A stretch of 64,000 bases of DNA. Source: Chloroflexota bacterium (GTDB lineage Bacteria > Chloroflexota > UBA11872 > VXOZ01). Location: assembly GCA_958295775.1 (NCBI GenBank), contig CATQHC010000004.1:57153-121152 (forward strand), given 5' to 3'. Position 1 is the first letter of the stretch. Every line of letters begins with the position of its first letter. Positions 8,449 to 17,669 of this stretch are shown one piece after another. Under the pieces are notes generated by a model. It ran no database searches. It had not been told where the DNA came from and saw only the letters and a program-made list of their open reading frames with translations. The translations under genes and the position numbers were made by a program.

Positions 8449-9306
8449 GTGGTAGAGGACCTCCGGTGGCTCGTTTCCCGCCTGGACTTTAGTGCGGCGT
8501 TTGATATCCTCCTCGTCGCCGTCATCATTCACATTATATTCACGATCGTGCGTGGCACCCTCGCGGACCAATTGGTGCGCGGGATCGTAGTTCTACTCGT
8601 CGCTGCCTTCGTCATTGGCAATTTCCTACAACTGCTGGTCTTCGATTGGCTGCTGCGCAGCGTGTTGTCCGCGCTGGTCATTGCCATTCCAATCATCTTC
8701 CAACCTGAACTGCGCCGCTTCCTGGAGCAGGTGGGGCGGCAAGGCACCCACCCCCTCGCGCGCTACATTCCGATTAGCGAGAGCGTCTCCCAATCCCTCG
8801 ACGTAGTGGCCCGTGTCGCGGGACGCCTCTCTGACAACCACTGGGGCGGTCTCATCGTAATCGAGCGCGAAACCGGGTTGGAAGACCTGGTAGAGACCGG
8901 CCATCGCATTGACGGTCAAGTGAGCGAAGACCTGCTCATGACCGTCTTCTATCCAAATTCAGCGCTGCACGATAAGGCCGTTGTCATTCGCGGCAGCCGT
9001 CTCATTGCCGCTTCCTGTATGTTGCCGCTGTCGGAAGACGTGCCCCAAGGCGAAGGCTTGGGCACGCGCCACGCGGCTGCCATCGGTGTGAGCGAAGTTA
9101 CGGACGCCATCGCCGTCGCCGTTTCCGAGGAGAGCGGCATAATTTCCGTCGCGCGCGGCGGATCGCTTCTGCGGCACATGGACGAGGACAAATTGCGTAC
9201 GTACCTCCACAGCCTGTTCCGCGAAGAACCCAGGTCAAGCCTGCTTCCTTGGATTTCATTCGGCTCCCTTTCACGTAGTCGCCGTGAGCGTAAAGTCCTA
9301 AAGTAA
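8449..9306 (+). CDS. cdaA: CdaA-type membrane diadenylate cyclase (variant catalytic motifs)
   Basis: CdaA makes cyclic di-AMP from two ATP. The 285-residue protein has about three N-terminal membrane segments (18-80), the connecting FQPELRRFLEQVG block and a DisA_N catalytic domain (about 115-260). The metal and nucleotide motifs normally read DGA and RHR. Here they read DKA (175-177, in ALHDKAVVI) and RHA (207-209, in GTRHAAAIG), both confirmed at codon level. The enzyme may still work, but the changes are notable. GTG start at 8449 with GAGGTG six bases upstream. It is followed ten bases later by a YbbR/CdaR protein, the usual partner. Confidence 0.88.
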   Translation: MVEDLRWLVSRLDFSAAFDILLVAVIIHIIFTIVRGTLADQLVRGIVVLLVAAFVIGNFLQLLVFDWLLRSVLSALVIAIPIIFQPELRRFLEQVGRQGTHPLARYIPISESVSQSLDVVARVAGRLSDNHWGGLIVIERETGLEDLVETGHRIDGQVSEDLLMTVFYPNSALHDKAVVIRGSRLIAASCMLPLSEDVPQGEGLGTRHAAAIGVSEVTDAIAVAVSEESGIISVARGGSLLRHMDEDKLRTYLHSLFREEPRSSLLPWISFGSLSRSRRERKVLK

Positions 9307-9316
9307 CCCTCTCCAC

Positions 9317-10636
9317 ATGAACAAACTACGCTCGCTCATACCCATTCTCGGGCGCTTTTTTACCCACACGTTGGGCGTGCGTTTCCTCTTTGCCTTGGCG
9401 ATATCAGTCATCTTGTGGGTCCTGTTCACTGCCGAACAAAACCCCGTGCGCGAAGACTTCTTTGACACTGAGATCCCCATTGAGACCAGCCGCTTGGGCG
9501 ATGGGTTAGTGGTCAGCCGCATCGCGCCAAGCACGGTGCGTTTGCAGATTGCCGCCCCCCGTGACATCTGGGATTCCCTCACCGTGGACGACTTTCGTGC
9601 CGTGGTCGATCTCTTCGCGGTCGGTGTCGGTCTCCATGAAATTGCCATCGACACCGATGAGTCCGACTCGCGTATTCGCATTATTGCTGCCGAGCCGGAA
9701 ACTGTGACCGTTGCCTTGGAACAGCGCAAGGAGAAGGAAGTGCCGGTGCGCGTGGAAGTGGCCGGAGACCCGCCATTCGGCTACCAATTCCAACAACCCC
9801 AACTGCTGCCGGACCTCGTGAAAGTGATTGGGCCGGCCTCCAAAGTGGAACTCGTCGACGCGGTTTGGATCGACGTGGAAGTAGGTGATGCCAGGAGCAC
9901 GATCAATCTCACCCAGCGCGCCATCCCGCGCGACGCCCAGGGCCAAGACGTGAGCGGCGTGCAGCTTGATCCCGCCGTGGTCCAGGTGACGGTGCCGGTA
10001 GCGCAAGTAATCTCCTCCAAAGATGTGCCGGTGCGTGTAAGGATCGAAGGCCAGCCTGCCTCGGGCTACTTGATCTCCCGGTACATAGCCTCGCCCCCCA
10101 GCGCAACACTCGTCGGCTCACCCCAGGAACTCAACGCCATAAACTTCGTGTTCACTGAGACAATCCCGATTGCGGGAGTTACGCAGTCCATTACCACGAC
10201 GGTAGAACTAGAGAGACCGCCGGGCATTGGCATCTCCGGTTCCGATCAAATAGATGTCACTATAGAAGTGCTGCCAATCGCATCGAGCGCGGAAACTCGT
10301 GTGGCCGTTACGCACGTAAATCTCCTACCGGGCATGGAAGCCGTAGTGGCGCCCACCACTGTCTCGGTGATCCTCAGCGGCCCGGCGCCAGTGCTGCGCA
10401 CTCTGCAAGCGAGCAGTGTGATCGTCTCGTTGAATTTGAGCGGCGTGGGCGCGGGCACGTACTTATTGACGCCGGATGTGAGCACGCCGCCCCAGGTGAC
10501 CGTGCTAAGTGTCGACCCGGCACAATTGCAGGTAGATGTGCGAGCATCGCCTGCGCTCGCACCCACGTCAGAGCCGGCGACAACCCCAGGACCCAGCGAA
10601 GAGACACTGCCCTCATCGCCCACGCCGAATCCCTAG
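9317..10636 (+). CDS. YbbR/CdaR-like regulator of the diadenylate cyclase
   Basis: This 439-residue protein has a single N-terminal membrane anchor (about 20-42) followed by an extracytoplasmic chain of four or so YbbR-type beta repeats. Each has a strand pattern around V-R-V-E-GxPxxGYxxxxxxxxPxxVxVxG (examples near 160-200 and 245-290). The C-terminus is a Pro/Thr/Ser-rich tail. In Firmicutes the equivalent CdaR binds CdaA and tunes cyclic di-AMP synthesis. The ten-base gap to cdaA supports the same role. The ribosome site is weak. Confidence 0.88.
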   Translation: MNKLRSLIPILGRFFTHTLGVRFLFALAISVILWVLFTAEQNPVREDFFDTEIPIETSRLGDGLVVSRIAPSTVRLQIAAPRDIWDSLTVDDFRAVVDLFAVGVGLHEIAIDTDESDSRIRIIAAEPETVTVALEQRKEKEVPVRVEVAGDPPFGYQFQQPQLLPDLVKVIGPASKVELVDAVWIDVEVGDARSTINLTQRAIPRDAQGQDVSGVQLDPAVVQVTVPVAQVISSKDVPVRVRIEGQPASGYLISRYIASPPSATLVGSPQELNAINFVFTETIPIAGVTQSITTTVELERPPGIGISGSDQIDVTIEVLPIASSAETRVAVTHVNLLPGMEAVVAPTTVSVILSGPAPVLRTLQASSVIVSLNLSGVGAGTYLLTPDVSTPPQVTVLSVDPAQLQVDVRASPALAPTSEPATTPGPSEETLPSSPTPNP

Positions 10637-10901
10637 GCGGGCGAGACCGCATCCCGGAGAGGTTGTCGCACCATCACTGATTCTTGCCAACTGTGACACG
10701 CATATGGCGTCAATGAGGCGATGAGCGCCGGGACATGCGCACGCTCACGCCCCATTCGTCCCCTACGAGACGCCGGGGCGCACCTCTTCCCAAGTCGATT
10801 CCGTTGCGCAAAAGCGGTGTTTTCAGGATGCTATACTAAACGGACGCCGAGAGACTGGTTAGGTGGGGGCTTCCCACACTTCTCTCCGCTGACTCGCTCT
10901 C
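10637..10901. other. Intergenic region upstream of thyX
   Basis: Apart from the extended -10 element at 10829-10837, nothing is recognisable in these 265 bases. Short open frames here have no ribosome sites. Confidence 0.4.
10829..10837 (+). promoter_or_regulatory. Extended -10 promoter of thyX
   Basis: TGC-TATACT lies 65 bases before the proposed GTG start. There is no -35 at 17 bases, but TTGCGC occurs 22 bases upstream. The extended -10 could suffice. Confidence 0.45.
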
Positions 10902-12419
10902 GTGGTCGCCCGTGCATTTCATGATTTTTGCGGAGAATGTGCCGACACATTGGTGAAGTGGTCATACACGCCCCGCGTGCAAATCGTAGGACGAGCGGCA
11001 AGGAATCCCGAAGCCATCACCGCCGGCATGGCACGCATAAGTCGCGACCCCACGCCCGTGCCGCAACTCATCAAGGAAGCACGCGACAATACCGCCCTGG
11101 CGCGCCAGCGCAACCAGCGGGTCGTCTACGAATACGGCCACAATAGCGTGGCAGAGCACGGGTGCTTTAGCGCCGCCATCTGGGATATTCCCCGCCTGCT
11201 TTCGCTGGAAATCGTGCGGCATCGTCTGGCGGCCTATACCCAGCACAGCGGGCGCTACATCCCCTTTGAAGAAGTGCCGCGCCAGTTCTACTTGCCGAAG
11301 GCGTACCGCCGCGGCAAGCCCCGGCGCCTGATGGAAGAAGCGGTCAGCCAGAGCTATGCAGCCTACCAAACGATCTATGCGGGCTGCACCGCGTATCTCT
11401 TAGAAAAGTATCCGCGCATGCGGGCTGTGAGCGCCGCACGTCGCGCCACCGAAGACGCGCGCTACGTCCTGCCGCTGGCGCAGACCACCCAGGTGGGCGT
11501 GACTACAAACGCCCGGGAGTTTGCTCTCATGATTTCGCGGTTGCTCTCCTCGCCGCTGCCTGAGTTTCAGGAGACCGGCGAGAAGCTCTTTGCGCAACTT
11601 CATCCCATCGCGCCCTCGCTCTTTCCGGAAAAGTACATTCACGCCTTGCCGTATCCGCAAAGCGGCCGCGATGCAATTCAGGAGACCGCGGCAGCGCTTG
11701 CTATCTCGCCGGCGTCTGCGGGCGTCAACACGCCGCATGCGGGCGAGTCTTCTGCCTCCACAGCCAATGCGGCCGTGCGGCTGGTGCGCTATGACCCAGA
11801 CGGCGAACGCCACTTGGCCGCGGCCTTGCTCTTCCACAACTCCCAAATGACGCTTGCCGCCGCGCAAGAAGCGGTGACGCGTTTGGACGGAGACCAAGTG
11901 GGACGACTGATTCGCTCCGCATACCGCGGCTTGCACGCCCATGACACGCTGCTGCGCGAGTTCGAACTGCTGCACTACCAGTTTGAATTGGTCATGTCGG
12001 AATCCGCATATCATCAATTCATCCGTCACCGGATGAAGACCGAGGTATCCCAGACACACAGCCCCGCCCACGGGCGCACCCTCCCGCCGCTCGTTCGCAA
12101 TGCGGGATTCGCGGACGCATACAACCGCACATTGGATCTATTGGAGGAAGCCTACCAGGCGCTTGGCGCCGGTCAAAGGGCCGAAATCCTGCTCGCCAAC
12201 GGCCACAACCTCCGCATCCTCGTGGACCTCAACGCACGTGAAGTTGTGGAAATGTCTCGCATCCGCAGCGACCGGCATGCGCAATGGGACATCCGCAATG
12301 TATCCGATGCCATTGTCGCCGCAGTGACCAGCGTGCATCCCCACGTCGGCTTGGCCTGCGGCGGCCGCGACACCTTCAAGGAAGGCACCGCCGCCGTGCT
12401 GCCGGACACGGCTCTCTGA
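10902..12419 (+). CDS. thyX: Flavin-dependent thymidylate synthase, tandem double-domain ThyX
   Basis: ThyX methylates dUMP using FAD, NADPH and methylenetetrahydrofolate. Ordinary ThyX is about 220-250 residues. This one is 505 and contains two ThyX-like halves. The first (about 24-245) has the intact signature RHR-x7-S in RHRLAAYTQHSGRY (RHR 106-108, S116). The second (about 290-500) keeps RHR (375-377) but has Thr385 where Ser is expected, in RHRMKTEVSQTHSP. A Ser/Ala-rich linker joins them. The second half may be structural or supply part of the active site. The start codon is uncertain: GTG at 10902 is the longest choice, and GTG 10953 is possible. Confidence 0.9.
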   Translation: MVARAFHDFCGECADTLVKWSYTPRVQIVGRAARNPEAITAGMARISRDPTPVPQLIKEARDNTALARQRNQRVVYEYGHNSVAEHGCFSAAIWDIPRLLSLEIVRHRLAAYTQHSGRYIPFEEVPRQFYLPKAYRRGKPRRLMEEAVSQSYAAYQTIYAGCTAYLLEKYPRMRAVSAARRATEDARYVLPLAQTTQVGVTTNAREFALMISRLLSSPLPEFQETGEKLFAQLHPIAPSLFPEKYIHALPYPQSGRDAIQETAAALAISPASAGVNTPHAGESSASTANAAVRLVRYDPDGERHLAAALLFHNSQMTLAAAQEAVTRLDGDQVGRLIRSAYRGLHAHDTLLREFELLHYQFELVMSESAYHQFIRHRMKTEVSQTHSPAHGRTLPPLVRNAGFADAYNRTLDLLEEAYQALGAGQRAEILLANGHNLRILVDLNAREVVEMSRIRSDRHAQWDIRNVSDAIVAAVTSVHPHVGLACGGRDTFKEGTAAVLPDTAL

Positions 12420-12509
12420 CCCGCCCCATCTCTCTTGCGCTCAAGGCTTCAAACTAGCGCTGACCCGGCATTTCCACGGCAATGAGGACGTAATTCTCGC
12501 TGCCTTCAA

Positions 12510-12539
12510 TTAGGCTTCACCGCCGCAATTGCCTATAAT
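12510..12539 (+). promoter_or_regulatory. Probable recA promoter
   Basis: A perfect -10 TATAAT (12534-12539) lies 74 bases before the recA ATG. A weak -35-like TTAGGC is 18 bases upstream. An ATACATGTAT-like palindrome follows near 12558-12568, but I cannot match it to a known SOS box. Confidence 0.5.
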
Positions 12540-12612
12540 GGAGAATACTGAATTATATCTACATGTATGAGTAATACCGGACCCAATTGGACCAAGGAGT
12601 GCGTTCAGCGCC

Positions 12613-13698
12613 ATGGCTACGCGAACAAAAGCAACTGAAGAGAGCACTGCGGATGGGCGTACCCAGGCGTTACAGGCCGCCATCGGCCAGATCGAGCGCC
12701 GCTACGGCAAGGGCTCGATTATGCGCATGGGCGAGGAGGCAGCGGTTCCGGTTGCCGTCGTGCCCACCGGTTCGCTTTCGCTCGACCTGGCGCTGGGGGT
12801 AGGCGGCGTGCCCAGAGGGCGCGTTGTGGAGATCTATGGCAATGAGGGCAGCGGCAAGACTACCCTGGCCCAGCACGTGGTGGCTGAAGCGCAGAAGCTC
12901 GGCGGCACCGCCGCCTTTGTGGACGCGGAACACGCGTTCGATCCCTCGTATGCGGCCAAGTGCGGCGTGAGCATTGAGGACTTGCTGGTTTCGCAACCGG
13001 ATAATGGCGAGCAGGCGTTGGAAATCGCGGAAATGCTGGTACGCAGCAATGCCGTTGACGTCATCGTGATCGACTCCGTGGCCGCCCTGGTGCCAAAGGC
13101 CGAAATCGAAGGCGAGATGGGCGATGCCCATATGGGACTACAGGCCCGGCTCATGTCCCAAGCGCTCCGCAAGCTTACGGCGGCCATCAACCGCTCGCGC
13201 AGCGTCATAATCTTCATCAACCAGGTGCGCGAGAAAATCGGCGTGATGTTTGGCAACCCGGAGACCACCCCCGGTGGCCGCGCGCTGCGCTTCTACTCTT
13301 CGGTGCGCATTGACGTACGCCGGGTTGACTACGTAAAGCAGGGGCAGGAGCAAGTTGGCATCCGTGTGCGCGCCAAGGTGGTCAAGAATAAGGTCGCGCC
13401 GCCGTTCAAGACCTGCGAATTCGACATCCTCTTCGATGAGGGCATCTCCAAGCTGGGCGATCTCATCGACCTTTCTACTGAATACGGCATCGTTCGCAAA
13501 GCCGGTGCGCATTACTCCCACGGCGACACGCGATTGGGCTTGGGACGCGAAAACGTGCGTAATTTTCTCAAGGAAAATGGCGACATCGCGGAGGAGATTG
13601 AACTGGCAGTGCGCACCCAAGCGCTGGCAACCCTTGCTGCCGATCCCAATGGCAACGATGTCGAAGCGGCGGCGGGGCCGGATACCGGAAAGCAATGA
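12613..13698 (+). CDS. recA: Recombinase RecA
   Basis: RecA drives homologous recombination and the SOS response. The 361-residue protein is collinear with the family: [11 protein letters not shown] at the N-terminus, Walker [10 protein letters not shown] (76-84), [11 protein letters not shown], the [22 protein letters not shown] block, [22 protein letters not shown] (L2 loop region) and a C-terminal domain with a mildly acidic tail. Walker A is unusual: most RecA proteins have GPESSGKTT, while here Pro is replaced by Asn and the first Ser by Gly. Its stop overlaps the secD start (ATGA), so the two genes are translationally coupled. Confidence 0.96.
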   Translation: MATRTKATEESTADGRTQALQAAIGQIERRYGKGSIMRMGEEAAVPVAVVPTGSLSLDLALGVGGVPRGRVVEIYGNEGSGKTTLAQHVVAEAQKLGGTAAFVDAEHAFDPSYAAKCGVSIEDLLVSQPDNGEQALEIAEMLVRSNAVDVIVIDSVAALVPKAEIEGEMGDAHMGLQARLMSQALRKLTAAINRSRSVIIFINQVREKIGVMFGNPETTPGGRALRFYSSVRIDVRRVDYVKQGQEQVGIRVRAKVVKNKVAPPFKTCEFDILFDEGISKLGDLIDLSTEYGIVRKAGAHYSHGDTRLGLGRENVRNFLKENGDIAEEIELAVRTQALATLAADPNGNDVEAAAGPDTGKQ

Positions 13699-15080
13699 AC
13701 CGACGCTACTTCATCACACTGGCAGTAATCTTCGCCCTCGTTGTGCTGTCCGGTTATGTCAATTGGCCCGATAATCCCGGTCTCAATCTCGGCATAGGCG
13801 ATTCACGCCTCGTGCGCGACCTGCGCTATCACCTGGGCCTCGATCTGCAGGGCGGATTGCACGTCGTGCTACGGGCAACTCCTTCTGAGGGCCAAGAGAT
13901 CACGTCGGACCACATGGAAGCGACGCGCGATATCATCGCGGAACGCGTGAATGCCCTTGGCGTTTCGGAGCCCATCGTGCAGTTGGAAGGCACCGACCGC
14001 ATCATTGTCGAGCTTCCCGGCGTGGAGAATCCGGATGAAGCCATTGCGCTCTTCCGGGAAACCGGCGAACTCGCCTTTGTGGACCTCGGCAAGAGTTCGG
14101 TGCCGCCGGTGCCGGTAGGCGGCCTCGTTGAGGGTGAGCAATTCCGCAGGCTCTTCACCGGCGCATTGGTCAAGTCCGCCGAAGTTGGCTTTGATGAACG
14201 CGGCCTCCCGCAGATCAATTTCGAACTAAAAGACGACGGCGCCGTGATCTTTGAAGAGTTCACGTCCCAGAATATCTGCCTGCGCGTTGACGGCCAGCCG
14301 TGCACCTGGCTCGGCATTACGCTCGACAATCATCTGATATCCGCCGCCACGATTTCAGGCGCCATTTCCAACCGCGGTCGCATCACTGGGAGTTTTACGC
14401 TGGAAGAAGCCCGCGACGTCGTCATCAAACTCAAGTACGGCGCGTTGCCCGTGCCTTTAGAGATTGCCCAAAACCGCACTGTAGGGCCCACGCTCGGCCA
14501 AGACTCCGTAGACCGCAGTCTGCGTGCCGGCATAATCGGCTTAGTGCTGGTAGCCATATTCATGTTTATCTATTACCGTTTGCCCGGTCTGGTTGCCGTC
14601 TTGGCTTTGATGATCTACGCCCTCCTTGTGCTCGGGATCTTCAAGTTGTGGCCGGTGGTGCTGACGCTGGCGGGCATTGCCGGCTTTATCCTCTCCGTGG
14701 GCATGGCCGTGGACGCGAACATCCTGATATTTGAGCGCCTGAAAGAAGAGTTGCGCCGGGGCAGGACACTCCGGTCGGCGCTTGATGTTGGCTTTGAGCG
14801 TGCCTGGACCTCAATTCGGGATTCGAACATATCCACCTTAATCACGTGCGCCGTGCTCTTCTACTTCGGTACAGGCATCGTGCGTGGCTTCGCTATCACG
14901 CTGGCCATCGGCGTAATCATCAGCATGTTCACTGCGATCACGGTCACACGCACGTTCCTCTACCTCGTGGTGCGCCTACCCCAGTTGCGCGACAATCCTT
15001 GGCTCTATGGCGTCGCGCAGTCGCAGCAACAGACCTTCGCGCCTCCCCAAACACCACCACGTCAAGCTACGGAACCATAG
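13695..15080 (+). CDS. secD: Protein translocase subunit SecD
   Basis: SecD works with SecF to drive protein export using the proton gradient. The 461-residue protein has an N-terminal membrane segment (6-24), the signature [14 protein letters not shown] (about 48-61), a periplasmic P1 domain and a block of five membrane segments (about 275-435) with [17 protein letters not shown] and the SxSTLIT region. It is shorter than E. coli SecD because the P1 region is compact. It overlaps recA by four bases. secF is not adjacent: two other genes intervene (15095-17591). Confidence 0.95.
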   Translation: MNRRYFITLAVIFALVVLSGYVNWPDNPGLNLGIGDSRLVRDLRYHLGLDLQGGLHVVLRATPSEGQEITSDHMEATRDIIAERVNALGVSEPIVQLEGTDRIIVELPGVENPDEAIALFRETGELAFVDLGKSSVPPVPVGGLVEGEQFRRLFTGALVKSAEVGFDERGLPQINFELKDDGAVIFEEFTSQNICLRVDGQPCTWLGITLDNHLISAATISGAISNRGRITGSFTLEEARDVVIKLKYGALPVPLEIAQNRTVGPTLGQDSVDRSLRAGIIGLVLVAIFMFIYYRLPGLVAVLALMIYALLVLGIFKLWPVVLTLAGIAGFILSVGMAVDANILIFERLKEELRRGRTLRSALDVGFERAWTSIRDSNISTLITCAVLFYFGTGIVRGFAITLAIGVIISMFTAITVTRTFLYLVVRLPQLRDNPWLYGVAQSQQQTFAPPQTPPRQATEP

Positions 15081-15094
15081 GCAGCGAGGCCGCA

Positions 15095-16582
15095 ATGTCG
15101 CTAGAGACTCGCCCTGTAGAATCCGTCCGAGGGATGCTGGACCTTGACGCCCGGCAGGCCCACGCGCAGACGCAGTTGCAGCAATCCCTGCTCGCAGCGT
15201 TTCAACTGGCGAGCTACACGCCGATTGATGTACCGCTCGTCGAGCAGGCCGATCTCTACATGCGCAAGTCCGGCGCGGATATCATCTCCAAGATGTACAC
15301 CTTTGAAGACTTTGGTGGGCGTCGTCTCGCTTTGCGACCGGAATTCACGGCATCGGTCGTCCGCTATTACTTGAGCAACGACCAAAATGCGCCGATTCCG
15401 TTGCGCTATGCTTACGCCGGCCCCGTATTCCGCTATGAGAAGCCGCAGCGCGGCCGCTACCGGCAGTTTTCGATGGCCGGCGTGGAGTTGCTGGGCAGTG
15501 ACGGCCCGTCCGCTGACGCCGAAGTGATCGCCCTGGCATGTTGGACGCTTGAACGCCTTGGCGTCAAGCACTACCGGCTCGTCCTCGGCCACGTCGGCAT
15601 CCTGCTTGAACTGCTTGGCAGCCTGGGACTCTCAACAAGGCTCAAACACTTTTTGCTCGACAGCATGGAAGACGTTGGCAGGCCGGGACGCGGTCTCGCG
15701 TATGTATGCAAGCGATTAGAAGAAATCCACCCCGCGCGCCACGCCGGTACGCCGGCAATCGTGGACGCCCCCGGCACCGAGGCCCAGGCGCAAGCGACGC
15801 TGCGCGCATCGTTGCAAGAGATGGGCATCGAACTGCACGGCAGCCGTACGGAAGATGCCATCCTGAGCCGCATGTTTCGGAAACAGCGTGCCTCCGATGA
15901 GGATGAGCGGGTCGAACGCGCTTTTGCGTTCATTCAAGGACTGCACGGCCTCACAGGCGCCCCCGGCGAGGTGCTGGAACGCGCGCGCTTGTTTTTGGCG
16001 GAGTACGGCTTGGGAGATGAACCGCTTAGCCGTCTGGCAGAGGTGGTCGCCGCGCTCGCTGCCTATGGCATCGAAGAATCGCACGTACAGGTGCAGCTAG
16101 CTCTGGGACGCGGACTCCACTACTACACCGACGTTGTATTTGAGCTATACGACGATACCGGCCGGAGCCAGTTGTGCGGCGGCGGCCGGTATAACGAACT
16201 GGTGCAATCACTCGGCGGCCGCAAGTCCGTTCCGGCAGTCGGCTTTGCCATTGGGTTGGAGCGTCTCCGACTCGCACTTGAGCAACAAGGGACCGCACTG
16301 CCCGCTGCACCGCGGGTGCAGGTGCTGGTGGCAGCCGCAACGCCGGCTGCCGCGCGCGCCGGCATGCAGGCCGCACAGCGGCTCCGTGAGCACGGTATCC
16401 GCACGGAATACGACCTGCGGCAGCGCAACGCGCGCACTCGTGTCGCCTACGCAAACCGCAAGAGCATTCCCTATCTCCTGCTGGTTGAAGACGGGGAAGG
16501 CAGCTTGAACCTGCGCAACATGGCAGACGGCACGACTCAATCTCTTTCGCTAAGCGAAGTGGTGCAGGAAATCCATGGCTGA
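15095..16582 (+). CDS. Histidyl-tRNA synthetase-family protein (HisS or HisZ)
   Basis: This 495-residue class II synthetase-fold protein has RPEFTAS (81-87; RPEGTA in many HisRS), GRYRQFSMAGVELLG, LGRGLHYYTDVVFE (with the Arg of the HisA motif), QLCGGGRYN and GFAIGLERL, then an anticodon-binding-type C-terminal domain (about 400-490). The C-terminal domain and the conserved Arg fit a true histidyl-tRNA synthetase. The position, overlapping hisG by eight bases, fits HisZ, the regulatory subunit of HisG. However, HisG here is the long form that does not need HisZ. I cannot settle it. The ATG at 15095, 14 bases after secD, is chosen because the frame further upstream overlaps secD. Confidence 0.8.
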   Translation: MSLETRPVESVRGMLDLDARQAHAQTQLQQSLLAAFQLASYTPIDVPLVEQADLYMRKSGADIISKMYTFEDFGGRRLALRPEFTASVVRYYLSNDQNAPIPLRYAYAGPVFRYEKPQRGRYRQFSMAGVELLGSDGPSADAEVIALACWTLERLGVKHYRLVLGHVGILLELLGSLGLSTRLKHFLLDSMEDVGRPGRGLAYVCKRLEEIHPARHAGTPAIVDAPGTEAQAQATLRASLQEMGIELHGSRTEDAILSRMFRKQRASDEDERVERAFAFIQGLHGLTGAPGEVLERARLFLAEYGLGDEPLSRLAEVVAALAAYGIEESHVQVQLALGRGLHYYTDVVFELYDDTGRSQLCGGGRYNELVQSLGGRKSVPAVGFAIGLERLRLALEQQGTALPAAPRVQVLVAAATPAAARAGMQAAQRLREHGIRTEYDLRQRNARTRVAYANRKSIPYLLLVEDGEGSLNLRNMADGTTQSLSLSEVVQEIHG

Positions 16583-17591
16583 AGCACTGCGCCTGCTCGT
16601 GCCGAGCAAAGGCCGTATCGGGGAACAGACCCTGGAATTCTTCGCCAAATGCGGCCTCGCCGTCGCTCGCCCCAATTCGCGGGCTTACGAAGCTACGTTA
16701 CCGGCTGTACCCAACGCAACCATACTCTTCCAACGCGCTTGGCAGATGGTTGAGCAAATTCGCAATGGCGATGCCGACGCGGGCATAACCGGCTATGACA
16801 TCTTCTCCGAAATGCGGCAGGAGGGTGACGATCTTGTCGTCGCGGCGGCAGACCTCGGCTACTCCCAGGGGCAGCTCGCCATCGCCGTGCCGGAGGAATG
16901 GATCGATGTCCGTACGTTGACCGACCTTGCGGAAGTGGCGCTGGAATTCCGGGAAAGAGGCCGCGTACTCCGCATTGCCACGACGTTTCCCGCTCTAACC
17001 CGCCAGTTCCTCTTTCAGCAGGGCATAACGTACTTTCAAGTGGTACAGGCTGAGGGCGGATTGGAGGCGGCGCCAACGCTGGGCTATGCTGATATCATTG
17101 TCGACCTGGTTTCCACAGGCGCGACCCTCAAGGACAACCGGCTCAAGATGATCGAGCACGGCGTCATTCTGCGCACCCAGGCGTGCTTGATCGGCAATCG
17201 CGAACGGCTGCGCGCGAGTCGTGACAAACGGCAGGCATTGCGGCAAATTCTAGAATTCGTGGAAGCCTCCCAAAGCGCCACACCCTATTCAACGCTAACC
17301 GCGAATATGCAAGGCGAATCTGCCGAAGAAATAGCCGGCACGCTGGCGGCGTTTCCTGAAGTAGGCGGCTTGCTGGGTCCGACCGTAGCGCGCGTGTTTG
17401 CGAACGATGCGCAACACGGGTCGTGCTTCGCCGTCACGATACAAGTGAAAACGGTGGACTTACTCGCCGCGGTGGCGAGCTTGCGGCGAGCGGGCTGCAC
17501 AAGCGTCTCCGTCACAGCGCCCCGCTACATTTTCGGTCGGGAATGCGCGCTGTATGAGGGCCTTCTCCAGACGTTGAAACTACAAGAGTGA
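16575..17591 (+). CDS. hisG: ATP phosphoribosyltransferase, long form with C-terminal regulatory domain
   Basis: HisG catalyses the first step of histidine synthesis, from ATP and PRPP. The 338-residue protein has the N-terminal LRLLVPSKGRIGEQTLEFF block, GITGYDIFSE, and ADIIVDLVSTGATLKDNRL with the PRPP-binding loop (about 174-192). A C-terminal PII-like HisG_C domain follows (about 245-325, LTANMQG... to VSVTAPRYIFGRE), marking the long feedback-controlled form. A further ten-residue extension (ECALYEGLLQTLK) closes the protein. It starts inside the end of the HisS/HisZ-like gene. Other his genes are absent from the window. Confidence 0.93.
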   Translation: MAEALRLLVPSKGRIGEQTLEFFAKCGLAVARPNSRAYEATLPAVPNATILFQRAWQMVEQIRNGDADAGITGYDIFSEMRQEGDDLVVAAADLGYSQGQLAIAVPEEWIDVRTLTDLAEVALEFRERGRVLRIATTFPALTRQFLFQQGITYFQVVQAEGGLEAAPTLGYADIIVDLVSTGATLKDNRLKMIEHGVILRTQACLIGNRERLRASRDKRQALRQILEFVEASQSATPYSTLTANMQGESAEEIAGTLAAFPEVGGLLGPTVARVFANDAQHGSCFAVTIQVKTVDLLAAVASLRRAGCTSVSVTAPRYIFGRECALYEGLLQTLKLQE

Positions 17592-17669
17592 GCGAAAGCG
17601 CCGCAAGTTGACTAGACTGAAATGCGAAACGCCACACATGACGCACAGACACGAGGATAACAGAAGCTA

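Noticed and set aside
7791..8528. 245-codon minus-strand frame opposite argF
   Set aside because: It lies wholly across the coding sequence of argF and the start of cdaA, which have clear motifs; no ribosome site and no recognisable product.
12555..12570. Possible SOS box before recA
   Set aside because: The ATACATGTAT palindrome matches neither the E. coli nor the Gram-positive LexA consensus; no basis to call it.
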